A stretch of DNA of 64,000 bases from Tubulanus polymorphus (taxonomy: Eukaryota; Nemertea; Palaeonemertea; Tubulaniformes; Tubulanidae). The stretch covers positions 26,442,001 to 26,506,000 of the forward strand of contig NC_134025.1 in assembly GCF_964204645.1 (NCBI RefSeq). Reading direction: 5' to 3'. Within the stretch, counting starts at the first letter, position 1. Each line of letters opens with the position of its first letter. Below the pieces are notes generated by a model. That model saw only the letters and a list, made by a program, of their open reading frames with translations. It did not search any database and was not told the DNA's origin. The translations under genes were made by a program, and so were the position numbers. Positions 21,901 through 34,900 of this stretch are shown piece by piece.

Positions 21901-23599
21901 GAATTAGGTCTTAAAAACGTCGAGATACTGCGTTTGAAGAATACTGTTTTGAATGAAATATTCCCCATGTGGAAATGATTAGAAGTTATAACAATACGAA
22001 TGAACGAATTGTGTTTACAATCTTTGAAGGTTTCGTAGAGTAAGCTTACAGTCAGGCAGGTGTACAAATCTACCAGTTGATGAGGTTCCTTCATCTCATT
22101 CACCAGTGGTGCATCAGTGGTGTTAAATCGCATGGTAGAATCACGAAAGTTGAAAGTACCGCAGGCACTACTCTCAAATGAAGAACATCTTTGATTAGAT
22201 TTCATCATATTTTCCGGTTTGAAATAGACATCTCCTGTTCGGCATTTAAAGTAACATTCGAAGGATTTTTTGAGTAGTGTGTCTTGTTATAGTATTTCTA
22301 GGTGGTAAAGAAGTTACGGAAGAACCACACGTGGATTTGGATGCGTCTGATGAATAATCGTTTCGATACGATTAACATTGAGATATAATACAGTTTGAGA
22401 ATGATTTTTCAGAGAATCTCACTGAATAAATTAATGTTGTGTTTATGCATCGACACGAGGTTGTATGTACTTCACCATATGCTTAGGGCAATTGTTTGGA
22501 CAGGGAAGCGCTAGATGGAAATTGTAATGCGTTGATGTACATTTTCGAGCGGCAATCGATTTGAAAGTGAATGTTCGATTCATCGGAGGATATGTATCAA
22601 TTTCAGTGCATATTACATATAATTGATCTCGAGCGTAATACCAATCTAAATAGTAGTTCTCAAACCTTACCGCGATGACCAGATCGGCGAAGAATGCAAC
22701 CAGATGCGTTTCGGTTATGTCAATGATGTCACGAGAAGAAATCTGAGATACCCAAAACCTCGAGGATAACTTCGTGATAAGCTTTGCATGGAATTATTGA
22801 CAACTGTTTCTTCGATTAATGAAATCGAACAATTTGCTTCCATATATTGGATTAGAGAAAATTGATTCCAGCGATGTTTCTGAAAGGTAGGCAGTAATTA
22901 CATGATCGCAGACGTGCTACTGCCAGGAGTAGTATGTATGTGGCCAAATCTAACGAGAAATGGTTGAAAATATTCACTTGTTTCAGTGTAGATTCTCTGA
23001 AAGGCTTTACGCAATAGATCTCTTTCTGCCAGGTACTTAATCTCACGCTAACGGGTAATATATTGATTTGAGCCACGCATTTCTATTTAGGTGAAATATG
23101 CAATCGACTGACTTTGAATCTAACTTTTAAGTATACATATGTTAGCTAGGTCAATGTAATGAGAGTTTCAATTGACAGACATTATATTTTGAAGCGCCAG
23201 ATGAACGAATTGATACGCGTGTATAAGTAGTATCATTGCCATGCGAGAATCTTTACGTCGCTTCATATGTTTCGGGATGAAAAAGTTTGTAAATACTGTA
23301 TTTATTCGCGATGAAATCAACTGCAATCACTGACCATTGGGAAATCTCTGATAGATTAATGTGTAATAGAGTTAATTCAGTGGTTCCGTTGTTATTTGAC
23401 CTCACGATAAGATGCGGTCAATAATTCCCCATCCGATTCCAATGAGAATACTAATCAATTCTAATCAGACAATACATATACATCGAAAGACCTTGAGAAG
23501 TAATACTGCTAATAAGTCCATTCTTCCTCATGGAACACTATTCCTTCCTTGCTGCTGCAGCAGGATCTTTATGGTCAGGGTACGCGCTACGTACGTCGT

Positions 23600-23632
23600 C
23601 GCTGCTGCTACTGCTGCTGCCGCTGCTGCTGG
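23600..23632. repeat. Imperfect (CTG/GCT)n trinucleotide tract
   Basis: GCTGCTGCTACTGCTGCTGC-type sequence inside the long PDE1 5' region. The frame across it (VAAATAAAAAAG) is a repeat artefact rather than a gene. Confidence 0.75.
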
Positions 23633-24006
23633 TGTATTGGGAAGTTTACCAGTTGAGATTTCACGCTTGAATTGTCGATACGTTTTACTTTCGCGACTTA
23701 GAAAGACAAATTGTTCTATAGATTTAACTCAGCCGATATAGGTATTACGGCTATTATCCAGGCCATTAAATCGAGGTTGATAAGTCGTATGACATTCTCT
23801 CAACGCTTTGCACAGCAAAACGAGAGTTCCACACATAAAACATCAATTACCATGGCAACCCTTGTAGGACTTGGCTTTAGTGATGGGCAGAGTTGCAGAG
23901 TTTACAAGTGAAAGAACGTGTGGTACCACCATGTGCGTGGGGCTGATATGTGCGGTTTAGTGGATTATAGTGGAATATTTTCGGTGAAAATTGGAAATAA
24001 CATATT

Positions 24007-24031
24007 ATGACATCCAAATCGAGTCCCGCAA
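24007..24031 (+). CDS. Candidate very short alternative first coding exon of PDE1
   Basis: ATG 24007 (A at -3) encodes MTSKSSPA and meets a strong donor, A|GTGAGT, in phase 1. Joined to 28752 it would give MTSKSSPARASSLTVLKR. At 25 bases this is weak evidence on its own; it is listed because phase, donor and Ser/Lys composition agree with the other candidates. Confidence 0.25.
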
Positions 24032-26274
24032 GTGAGTAGTTGCTTAGTTTATCTAGATCATTCAATTGCTGGTCCTTCGAAACTTTTTATCGCTCTTCGA
24101 GTAACGTACTTTATTTTCATGTATAGCCTTCAGTCATTCGTTTCGTAGATACCGTATCATTGCACCTATTTGCTCTCAGAAGTTTGATGCCTCGCAAAAG
24201 AGCAAAATGTGCTGGTTGCAGGTGGCGTTTTCACATTTATGGCCAGTTGGGTAATATTAAACTATCAAAGAATACGGCCAATATTCATCATTACAGTCCC
24301 CTTAAAGTTTTTCGAGTTTTTCATTTTTGAGGCGAACGACTGCAGAGTTTTTCGGTACTCTCTTACATGGTGAATTATATTGGAAAGTCGAAAACCCAAC
24401 TTCTCTCACTCAGTCACTTGTGAAAACATCCATTAGCGATGCGAGAAAAACAGCCACCGATCTGAATGATAATTCAGAACATGAAGAAATTGGTCAAGAT
24501 GATCACTATCACCAGACCACCAAACTAATAATGACGCAGACAGTATACAATCAGTTGAAGTAATACCAAGAATTGACTCGCGTACTGAAAAATAATGAAA
24601 GTATTCATCGACGAGAATGTCGGCGTTGTGAGACTGGATTCTGACGAGATTGACGATTTCTCCGCGCGTTAACCATCGCGGTGACCTCGTGGGTTTCTAG
24701 TTTGTTAGACAATGACGCTTTTATCAGCGCCTGTCAATATCATCTTATAATGAATTTGGCCTCTGCTGCTCCAGATGAGTAACTTTGACACTTCTCTTGT
24801 GATCACTGCTATGTATGATTACGTGCGTGATTTCGGTCGACTGTCACGTTCAATGTTACACTTCCTGTGGAGCGCTTCCTCAATTTCAGTGTCTATCTCC
24901 CGGAAATTTGTGCATTTCCTTTCCCTGCATCTCGAACCGCGATACTATATTTCACGCAGTTGCTATCAGTTTGTTATCTGTGAAGTATAACCACCGACGT
25001 ACCAACCCGATTTTTGAGTCATTAAGATCTGAAATAATCACAATGAAATCTCATTATACCGTCTCCGTAAAAAAATTAGTTTATTCTATGCCAAAAATGG
25101 ATGAAAATCTCACGAGACAACTCCCTGACGATTTTGCAAAATATCTCTGCGCTGATTGCTCGTCATTATGTCACTTTCCATCGAACCAAAAGCTGCTATA
25201 CTATGCGGGAAACGGTAGGAGGTTCGCGGAGCTTCTTTCCACTATAACAATCCTGCATAATGATGATATCATTAAATCCATTAAGGAATCGTAGCTACCA
25301 GACGTGTTTGCTATTAGCAACAAGTGCGCACAAAACTTATCTTCGTTGAAAATAGGGTTTCTTTGAGACATGCATTATTTCATCGGTTCGGTCAGATTTA
25401 AGTGGTCGAACATTTCGGAAGGGGTGATTATCAGATGGACCAAATTATCGCTTACCAAACATCTTTCAATAGCTTGCAGCAGTTATGCCCATGGTTTATG
25501 CATAGATTTGCATCACTGAATACTTCTCTGAGATGATTCAATGCGCACATTTAGCAACCCTAAAGATTTCAGTTATTCATGAGCTGTATTATGCATACTA
25601 CGAGCAATGTCTGTCCTATCAATTCGAATTGAATAGACAATAAACCGAAAAATTATATTATTGATGTCATGATTATTGTGAAGAATTCAGTCCTGTTTCT
25701 ATCGAAATTGAAGCAATCGCGTATTTACCTTATAAAGCAATCTGAGATACATATGTTCGTTTGTATAAAGCAGATATTTATTGATTGTGCCTAGAAGCAT
25801 AAAATTGCCATAAACTAGCCATCATCGCAGATAATCCCCGAGGATTTGCATCGTTGATATGCGGTGTTCATTTAATGTTGTATCTTTATCATTGTGTATT
25901 TGAAATTGAGACATATCTACTGATTGACATTTATGTTTTAGGGATTCACACCCACTGCTTGGCCTGCTTGAATGCCACGCGACACATTGTCATTCAAAGG
26001 AAAACTGAATTTGATCGTTTTATCTCTTTTTTATGAATGATGCAATATTGTTTTTGAAATATTCGTATGAGGTTTCTAGATTCATGCAAGGTTTATTGCC
26101 AGTCGTGCAATATTTTTACAACTGAGTTTGAATTCTGTTCTAATTATATGATATTAACAGCTGCGTACTTACGGACAGCTGTATCCTTTGAACCATATAT
26201 GCATGCACGGACCTTTTTATATATCAGATTTTTGCAATATAGAGCTTTCTGGTGATACTGAATAAGATTCATTG

Positions 26275-26311
26275 ATGATTGAATCTAGCAAGCAGCCTGA
26301 TCGGGCTAAGG
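26275..26311 (+). CDS. Candidate short alternative first coding exon of PDE1
   Basis: ATG 26275 encodes MIESSKQPDRAKG and ends at AAGG|GTATGT in phase 1, in frame with 28752 (RAKGASSLTVLKR). The start context is poor (T at -3). The PDRAK peptide matches the cassette at 17118, with about 11 of 15 bases alike, which suggests either a duplicated exon or a functional short motif. Confidence 0.33.
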
Positions 26312-28751
26312 GTATGTGATTTCTCTTTTTTTAACTGATATAACTGTGAACCGGTTCTTTATGCGTCATTATATCGTCACAACTAATCAGTCTTAATGAC
26401 ATCAGAAGTCTGTCATCTTTTCCTCAGTTTAGAGTATCTGTAAATAAACTTTTGAGCTATTTTAGAGGACTAGTCAAATATATTCAGGAGCAAATGATTT
26501 CCTGCACTTGCGGTGTAATATTCCACACTTTACTTGGTTTTGATGTTGACTTGTCTTCTTGCGTTCAATGCTCGAATGGAAGTTAGAGAGTTAAATTGAT
26601 ATTTCAAGTTCGTTAATGAAATGATAAATATCAGAATATCAGAAATTTTCAGGTACCACCACGATGTACTTTTTTATATGTGTTGTATCACAAATGAAAA
26701 TCATTATGTATACGGACGAATATATTCATGATTAGCCATTCATACTGTGTCTCGGTAACATTGGCCTCATATGGGCAATAATATAACCCGCTCAATCTGA
26801 TAGATTACTTCTGATAGAAAAATCATAAAAATGTCACCTCCGCCAATGTCACCATAGCGCCGTCTCATTTCCACTATCGAGATTTAATCGTTACAAAAAG
26901 ATGAAACTTAGCAGTTTTTGTCGTGACATACTTTGATGATCTTATCCGGGCATTAAGACCGTAGATGCCAACCCTTTGAGGAATGCACCACGATTTGAGG
27001 AATAGTTTTTTTGGGGGAAATATTTTTTTGCCTTGCTGAGCCTCTCTTAGTCTACAGAAATTTTCATCTAGTAACCCCAACATTAATTATTCTTTGAAGA
27101 TGTGTTTGGCTGACGGTTCAGTGATTTTCTAGCTATTTTTGAGTGTACTTTAGTTCCTTCTATCAAACATTTGAATTGACATGAGTGCTATTAAAATGTG
27201 TTGGCTGAACTGCAATGATGTTTGTAGAATTATTGTAAGAGAAATAAACATGTCTCAATTATTTGCTTCATATTTTCCATGCATTCATTAATTACCAGTT
27301 TTTATGTATGTTTTTCTCCTAAATCAAATAAAATGCATGATGAGAGACAAGCGATGGAATATGTACTGATAAATACCAATATTCTAAAATCGCAATGCAT
27401 TGTCGGATCTTTCCCATGCGAAGGATTAATCGTAATACGTGTTTATGCTACTGTGTCCTACGGATTGCAGGTGTAACTCGCTGGACTTATAAAGTATTCA
27501 TATGCAGACTACATGCTGTGTGATTGTTTGTTTTCCATGATTATATCACCTGTAAATATATGACGCGTTCTATTACTGTTTTACGTGCAATCTCATTTGA
27601 GACATTCTGGACGTGTTCGATGATGAACAACATTGACTCACTGTCGGTTAATGTGTCCACGGGAAATCTTGATCATAGAAATATGAATGATGGATGACCA
27701 GATATGATGGATCATCATCCGGTATAGGATAAGAAGCACACTATAGACGATGGTATGCTAAGAATTCACTTGTTTGGGTTAATTAGCAGTGGACAATCAT
27801 ATATTCAAAGAACATTTTTAGTTATCGTTATATATCTTAGCTAAAAGACTGCATTTTGCAAAGAGATTCTGTATTACCTCCGGTTTTACTTCATTGCTTT
27901 AAATGATGCCCGAAGCAATTATCATCTATTTGATGCAGCTCTACAGCAGCAGCAGCACTATTTTTAATAACAATACTGAGAGTCATCTTGCGTCGGCCAT
28001 TTTTCTGTGGGGCCCTTCAATGGACATTTCAAATGTGACAACCGAGGCAATTAGTGGATAGTTCTGTTGCTGACAGGTTCTTTCAAGTACCATACATTCT
28101 ATGCTCCTTTTGTCATTTTTTGTGTCTGTCAGTAAAAAAATCCTGATGTAGAGATGACATTTGTACAATGAGCATTTCGTATAGACCATGTTTTAATGAC
28201 ACACAATGTATCCTGGTGGTTGATGCCTATTTAGCATCACCCTTTGAGGGCCATTACTCGGAGCCATTTACCATTACCTGCTGAATTATTCGTCTTCGTT
28301 GAATTTGCAAATTTTGTTAGAAGTATCTGAGAAATGATGCCTTCCAAAATGTGTAATTATGTAAGTGTGTATCTTTATAAAAACTATAAATCAGTCCACA
28401 TATAATAGATATGATTGTATTTGATTTGTATGATGTATGAACCATACCCCTGCAGCTTACCATGACACGATGTGAACAACATCATCCCTTACTGTGGTCA
28501 ATAATCTACCAATAAATTACACATGGATCAGCTGGATCAACAGTCCCTGCAGCGGAAGCTTTAATACTGATTAAACTTGAATGAACGCAATCTAATATAT
28601 CCTTGTTTAAGTAGTCGACTACACAAAGATCCGTTGCGAGAAGACTTTTCATTATTATCCCCTTTTCAGGTTCTTCTGATTTGAAGCGATAACAATCAAT
28701 ATATATGATGATTGAAATTCATTTGCTTTATATTATTTTATTCTATTTTAG

Positions 28752-28932
28752 GGGCTTCGTCCCTAACAGTCTTAAAACGCTCGAACTCACGGTGCAAAAA
28801 TCCGACAACTTCACGTACACCCAGTGAAGTCAGTATCGACAGCGATAGCCAAACCTATGCAACTCTCGACTTGGGGACTGAGAAATTACCTCCAATAGAT
28901 ACCCCAGAAGCATCACACGTATGCTCAATAAG
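28752..28932 (+). CDS. PDE1: PDE1 first common exon (Ser/Thr-rich linker)
   Basis: The acceptor TTCTATTTTAG is followed by an open segment starting ASSLTVLKRSNSR and ending HVCSIR at ATAAG|GTAAAC. It enters in phase 1 and leaves in phase 2. It is rich in Ser, Thr and Pro with several possible proline-directed and basophilic phosphorylation sites (TSRTPS, KRSNS). It has no counterpart that I recognise in vertebrate PDE1, but it splices in frame into the conserved calmodulin-binding exon. Confidence 0.75.
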
Positions 28933-31900
28933 GTAAACAATAGTTCATTGTATCTATACTGCATTGAATATTAATTATGAAGATCATACACAATGCTTCT
29001 ATCATTTCAAACAAAAGCCCTTTAGTACAAATGTAGAAAGTGCTCCTTGATTTATTGATGACGTAAATGATATCGTGCTGTCCCAGTCTTCGATTAGTTT
29101 CAATAAATCGTTCCTCCGTATATAGTCCGTAGAAAACAAGCGTTGAATGACTTTATTTTATTACAGGTTAAAATATTTAGTAAAACGATTAGAAAAAGAT
29201 GATTTATCAAAAGAGGATATAATAAAGAATTTGGTATACGCGGCATCAGTATTAGAAACTGTGTACATAGATGAAACCAGGTACAGTATACTATGCATGT
29301 GTACTATATGCATGTCTGAATTATCATATCTTTGCTATTCCTCTCCACCCAATCCGATCTTGCAAATTCTGTGCTCTATTCAACGAACTGTTAAGTGATA
29401 AAAAGGTTACTTTCTTAAATACCGTGATTTAGTAGCTTTAATGGAAGCAATGCGAATTATACACATTAATGAAAGTTAAAGCATTATTATCGAGCAAAAA
29501 GAGGTTCTATGAAATGCATTCATTCTGCGATATTTATTATCTGTCGCCACTTTTGATTTCCCTTCGTTATTGTTCCGCGGACTCTTATCGAGGATAAGAA
29601 CGAACCATTCTAAAAACACATTTTCTCCAGAGATCATTGTTTCAAATGCACATTAGCTGTTCCTTGATATGTTAGTGATGTAAATAAATCTCTCTGAGCA
29701 AAATCCACCTCGCATTCCCTTGCATCAAAGCACAATGAAACTGTTGTTGTCTTGTTGGCATGGCAACAATATTGGTCATGTGACCAAGCACATCTCCTCT
29801 TAAAGCACTTAAACTTTTAGCATATTCATTTTCCATTAAAGAATGCATCCGATTAAAGATATATAGATATATCAGTAGTAGCCTCCTCTTTTTGCAACTT
29901 TCTATGATATCACACTTTCTAAATATCTGATCTTAGCTGCAATTGTCACTTAAATGGCTCTCATTTTTAGGTTCTGTAAAAAGTGATATTCTTTCAAATA
30001 GCGCGATTGCATGATTACGTCAATATATCATACATATATCTGCTTTATGTCACTTATATTTAGGGAGAACGTGCATGCTAGTTATGCTGATGACACATCC
30101 CAAGATGGCACGACTTCCGACCCCGCTGATGATTCTAAACCCATCGGTCTTTCCCGTGTAACATTCCAGTTAGTTACACCACAGAAGAGTACAAGGAGAA
30201 GGTGTTCCATCATTTCTTGCTTTGCACTAATATTCCCTTAACCAATTTATCATTATCATTTAATTACTATTAATCAATATTGGTATATCAACATTGCCAT
30301 TATAACAGTTATATCTTCTCGATTCATTCTTTTCACTTTGTTGCACTGTTTGCTGGTTTATCTTGATTGGACAAATCTCTATATACCTGTAGTTTCGTTA
30401 TCACTATCTTCATTTATCATTTTATCAACAAAACTTCTTTTACTTTCGTATCTTGACTTCCGCTGGTCCACCTGTTTTACGCTTTTGCAAAAAGTATTAT
30501 CCCTTTGCTAACCTATGTCATTTCACTTCCCGATTAATTATCATTATAAATTCCTTTCCAATTGTGTATAAAACCCTTAGTACAAAAAATCGTTGTTTAT
30601 ATCTGCTATGATTCGACTTAACTGGCGTAATGACGTATTTTTGCATTAAAAATGATGGATTTCTTGTTACGGCTGGATATTGCCGTAGAACGCCCAACTA
30701 ATAGCACCAATCTTGAAACCAATTGTGGCAAATGGCCATCCTAATCCGTCCCGCCACTTAGTATGTATGCAAGGTACATGGACTGCATCCTAATTCTTGA
30801 TTGGCGAAAACAGCTTAAAAACATCGGTTCTAGTGAGCACATATCACTCATAAATGCATTATAAGTCTTATTGAAGATATTTCCGTGGAACGAAAAAAAT
30901 TGTTAAAAGAAAGAATCCAGTTACTCCTTTAGATAATATTTTCTTGCAGACATCTATGGAAACCAATGTTATCTGTGTCCGGGTATGTGGTGGTATTCAT
31001 TTCTCTTCACATGCTTTTTCACGTTAAAATGCCATCATACAAAAGGTTTCACGCAGTTCAGTGTGGTGGTGTAATTTTTCAGTAAAAGTTGTACGTACAG
31101 TGTGAACGTGTTGTCATGACTTCGTACACTTTTTAATGGTGTCTTGTCCGGTGATGATAGTGAAGTGCTCAATGATGACGTCCAGACATTAATGAACAAA
31201 TATCATTAACTAACGTGCTAAGAACCCCTTCATCTAAACCCCTCTACCGACCATTATGATTTTGATCTCAGATTTTATCAATTTTCATCTGAATTGCTGC
31301 TTCTCAAAGCTATCCAAACTATCTCCCAACTATTTCTCTGTAGCATAGCATAATCTTTTTTTCAACAGCATCTAATACAAACGCTTCCGACTTCTATTCT
31401 TTTCACCAACAAAAATCAGTGACGTCGTTCTAACCGCTATTAGAAATATTTTCCTTCTTGAATATTAACTTGTTATTATCTTAAGTCTCATTGTTGTTCC
31501 TACTTGGATTCCATGTGTTCTCTTCCACATCGTTATCCAGATCATTTGAATCATAAAGCAGGCTGATCAGTGGACATGGAACAACCCTATCTATTCCATT
31601 CTGTGGTTCAACTAACAGTAACTTCCTTGTGGTTGTCTCTTTTATACTAACCCAAATGTCTTTCAATAGGTTCGCCGATAATCTTATGTTTTATTACGTT
31701 CTTTTTTGTCTGCCATGATGATCGGATAAGGACAAGCATGGACTACTATCTCTTCTCATTTTATGGCAGCTTACTAACTGATTCTATGATGAAAAAGTAC
31801 ATTTTGGTCAAATGCTTGTCCTGTTCCTGTGGCATATCATAGTATGGTATCCTGTGAACAAGTACAGTACAGTGCGTCTTGGCTTAAGGATTTTGTTTTT

Positions 31901-34900
31901 GTTGTTGTTTCGCATAGTCCTATAAGATTTCAATCCATTTTGCGAAAGTCTGATTTGGTAGGTATGTTGATTATTTGAACTGAATTGAATCATCACACAA
32001 GAGATGTCCTCTTTTTCCTGGCCATATCATTCTACTCTCATTCATGTTGAATTATATTTTTGTTTGTACTAAACATTTGTTCTTATAAGGATTTGATTTA
32101 TATACAACCATTTTGTAGTTTATTTAGCACATAAATGCATCATGAAAAAGAACTTGTTTAACCTTTTTTTTTCTCATAACACTTTACTCACTGATGGTTT
32201 TCTACTAATATATAACTGGAATGAAAAGTCTGGCATTTCAACTTTCATAAATTAAGTATATACATGCATGCATGCCTTTGTACTCGTAATATCTAAATAA
32301 GGATAATGAAAATAATCTAAAACGCAATTTAGTCTTGAAAACCTTTCTGATAATACTATTTGTATGATATGACATCATGGTTTTGAGTTCACGCTTCTGT
32401 GATTTAATATTAACCTACGTGATATGCTTTTAGTGTCACAAGCCTGTTAGGGCTATGAAATGTATCTTCTTCCTTCTAAGATCAACGCAGAGAATCATAG
32501 ATAAAATATGAGATAAACTGCTTTAGTTCTATAATTGATAATTGATGAATAAAATATGTTAACGATATTCAAGAAAACAAAGAAATAAAATTCTTTTCAT
32601 TGTTGAAGACAATACCTATTTAAACGTTCTATTTTTGCTTTTCAGGAGGCTTTGCGATGAAGATGACGAGCTATCAGAAGTTGAACCCGATGCAGTGCCA
32701 ACGGAAGTGCGGGATTGGTTAGCCTTGACTTTCACTCGCTCGATGAGCAATATGAAGAGACGCGGCGAAGAAAAGCCCAAATTTCGTAGCGTCGCGCATG
32801 CTATACGAGCTGGCATCATGGTTGATAGGTAGTTTGATGTATCCTATTTATCATTGAGACCGAATCAACCTACCTCATTGTACTGACTTAATCGTTCTTC
32901 ACAAGAAAGAAATTAAAAATCTTCATTAGATTAAATCGTCATTTTCTCATTTGCGTCGGCTTTGAAGTTAGTTAATGGAGTTAATCCTTTTTTGTTTTTC
33001 AGAATATACCGACGAATGTCTAGTTCTGTTGGGTTACACGTTCCACCTACTGTATTAATTCATCTAAAGGTAGCGCTATATTCTTCCCATTTGGCTTTTC
33101 ATTCATTTCATATAAAAAATATTTTCTTCCTATGATGTACCCTTCCCTCAATATATCATACAAAATACAAAATGATTAGTAATTTCATGCAATGGCAAAA
33201 AGTCCCCCACACGTTCATAGATACGAATACATATTACCGTTTGAAGGACTATTGTGGGTGCAATTTCCATTAACGGTTTGCCTTTGGACCAAATACTTTT
33301 CACGTTTTAGAGTATGGATGAGTGGTCATTTGACGTTTTTGCTGCAAACGACTCAGGAGATGGACATGTACTCAAATATATTGGTTACGAACTGCTTCAA
33401 AGATATGATTTAATACATAAATACAAGGTACTGGTGCGATTATTGATGATCTACAGTCCCCGCGTCCTGGCTATATTCATGATATAGGAAAATGTATTGC
33501 ATCACTTGTTGCACATGTATTGATTGAAATTCTAGATTATCAGATTGTATAAGGCATAAATCAATGCAATCTGCTTACATGGCTAAACACAACATATAGT
33601 TTGTAACTGCTGGCATCTAACTTATAAAGGAGAACATATTGTAAATTTAATAGCTCACTTTTGCTGACAACTTACTGAATTGTATGCGTTTCACGTTGCG
33701 GATCGAGGGGCGATATCTGTCGCAATCAAAAAATGGTTTAAAATTGCCTTTTATCAGACAGTATCGATTATTAAGCATTGATCGTGGCATTATTTACGAC
33801 CAGTTTTGTTTTTTCTTATGTTTTCCAACTATTGATGTATTACAGATCAATACCAACACATTAGAGAACTTCCTAGGTGCGTTAGAAACCGGTTACAGCA
33901 AGCATAAAAACCCGTACCACAACCTTATTCATGCTGCAGATGTGGCACAGACGACATACCATATCATATCACACAGTCGATTAGTGGTAAGTTGCCCATA
34001 TCGATATGGCTTACCGTTTTACCTCGTCGATTAGCTTCTTATTCTTTTATTCATGACTTTGTCGGAAAGCTCTCCATACTTTGTAGCGTGGTGGCTTTCT
34101 TGAGCTTTACATATAGAACACCCTGTCTGGTGTCATGCATCGGAATGAGATACTTGTAAAAACCTTGGCTTTATACTTGTATTATTGTTGATGTTTCTTT
34201 TCACAGCATTGGCTAACAGATCTAGAAATCTTCGCTGTGATAGTTGCTGCTTGCATCCATGATTATGAACACACGGGAACGACAAATAATTTCCATATAA
34301 ATACGAAGTATGGCGTTTAAACCTACATAGCTCATGCCAGATAAACCTGAGAAATGTTTATCTTGTATATCATGCTCGTGTCGTTTCAGTTCTGATGTAG
34401 CCTTACTTTACAACGACCGAGCTGTTTTAGAAAATCATCACATCAGCGCTTCATTCAAAATGATGCGGGAAGATGATCATAATATCCTTACAAACCTCAG
34501 TCGAGAAGAATACAGGTTTGTTTACATTGTCACAGATCGTATAAGATCTACTGTTATTTCAGGCAAATGTGAATACATTTCTCATTAATTTCATTTCCAT
34601 TACAGAGAGTTCCGCTCTTTAGTCATAGAAATGGTTTTAGCCACGGATATGTCTTACCATTTCCAACAAATAAAAAATATGAAGAATCTCCTTAGTATGC
34701 CAGAAAAGTAAGCATTAATTCTGTCTGATATGATTGAATGGCACAATGTCCATGCCCATCTTCTTCTTATTCCTGCTCTACGTATGAACCTCTGTGAAAG
34801 TTTGGTAAAAGATTACCCTTTGTACATAAACATCATTACTTATATGTATTTGGCTATGCGTTTATACGTGTGTGCACAATTTCTTCTCGCTCACATTAAC

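Larger units (their letters stand above)
18967..28751. other. Long PDE1 5' intron region; no conserved gene seen
   Basis: Holds candidate short first exons at 24007 and 26275, a CTG tract at 23600 and two long chance-level frames (24815-25294 on +, 21762-22208 on -) lacking recognisable domains. Confidence 0.55.

Noticed and set aside
21762-22208. 148-codon - strand frame, with smaller - strand frames at 17460-17753 and 17993-18211
   Set aside because: I tried joining them as a minus-strand gene, but found no convincing splice sites or phase, and the 17993 frame begins right after a stop. No family recognised.
24395-24563. Hydrophilic frame (SLVKTSISDARKTATDLNDN...) after a good pyrimidine-rich acceptor
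   Set aside because: In PDE1 phase 1 it stops within a few codons, and no ATG precedes it in frame; no partner exon found.
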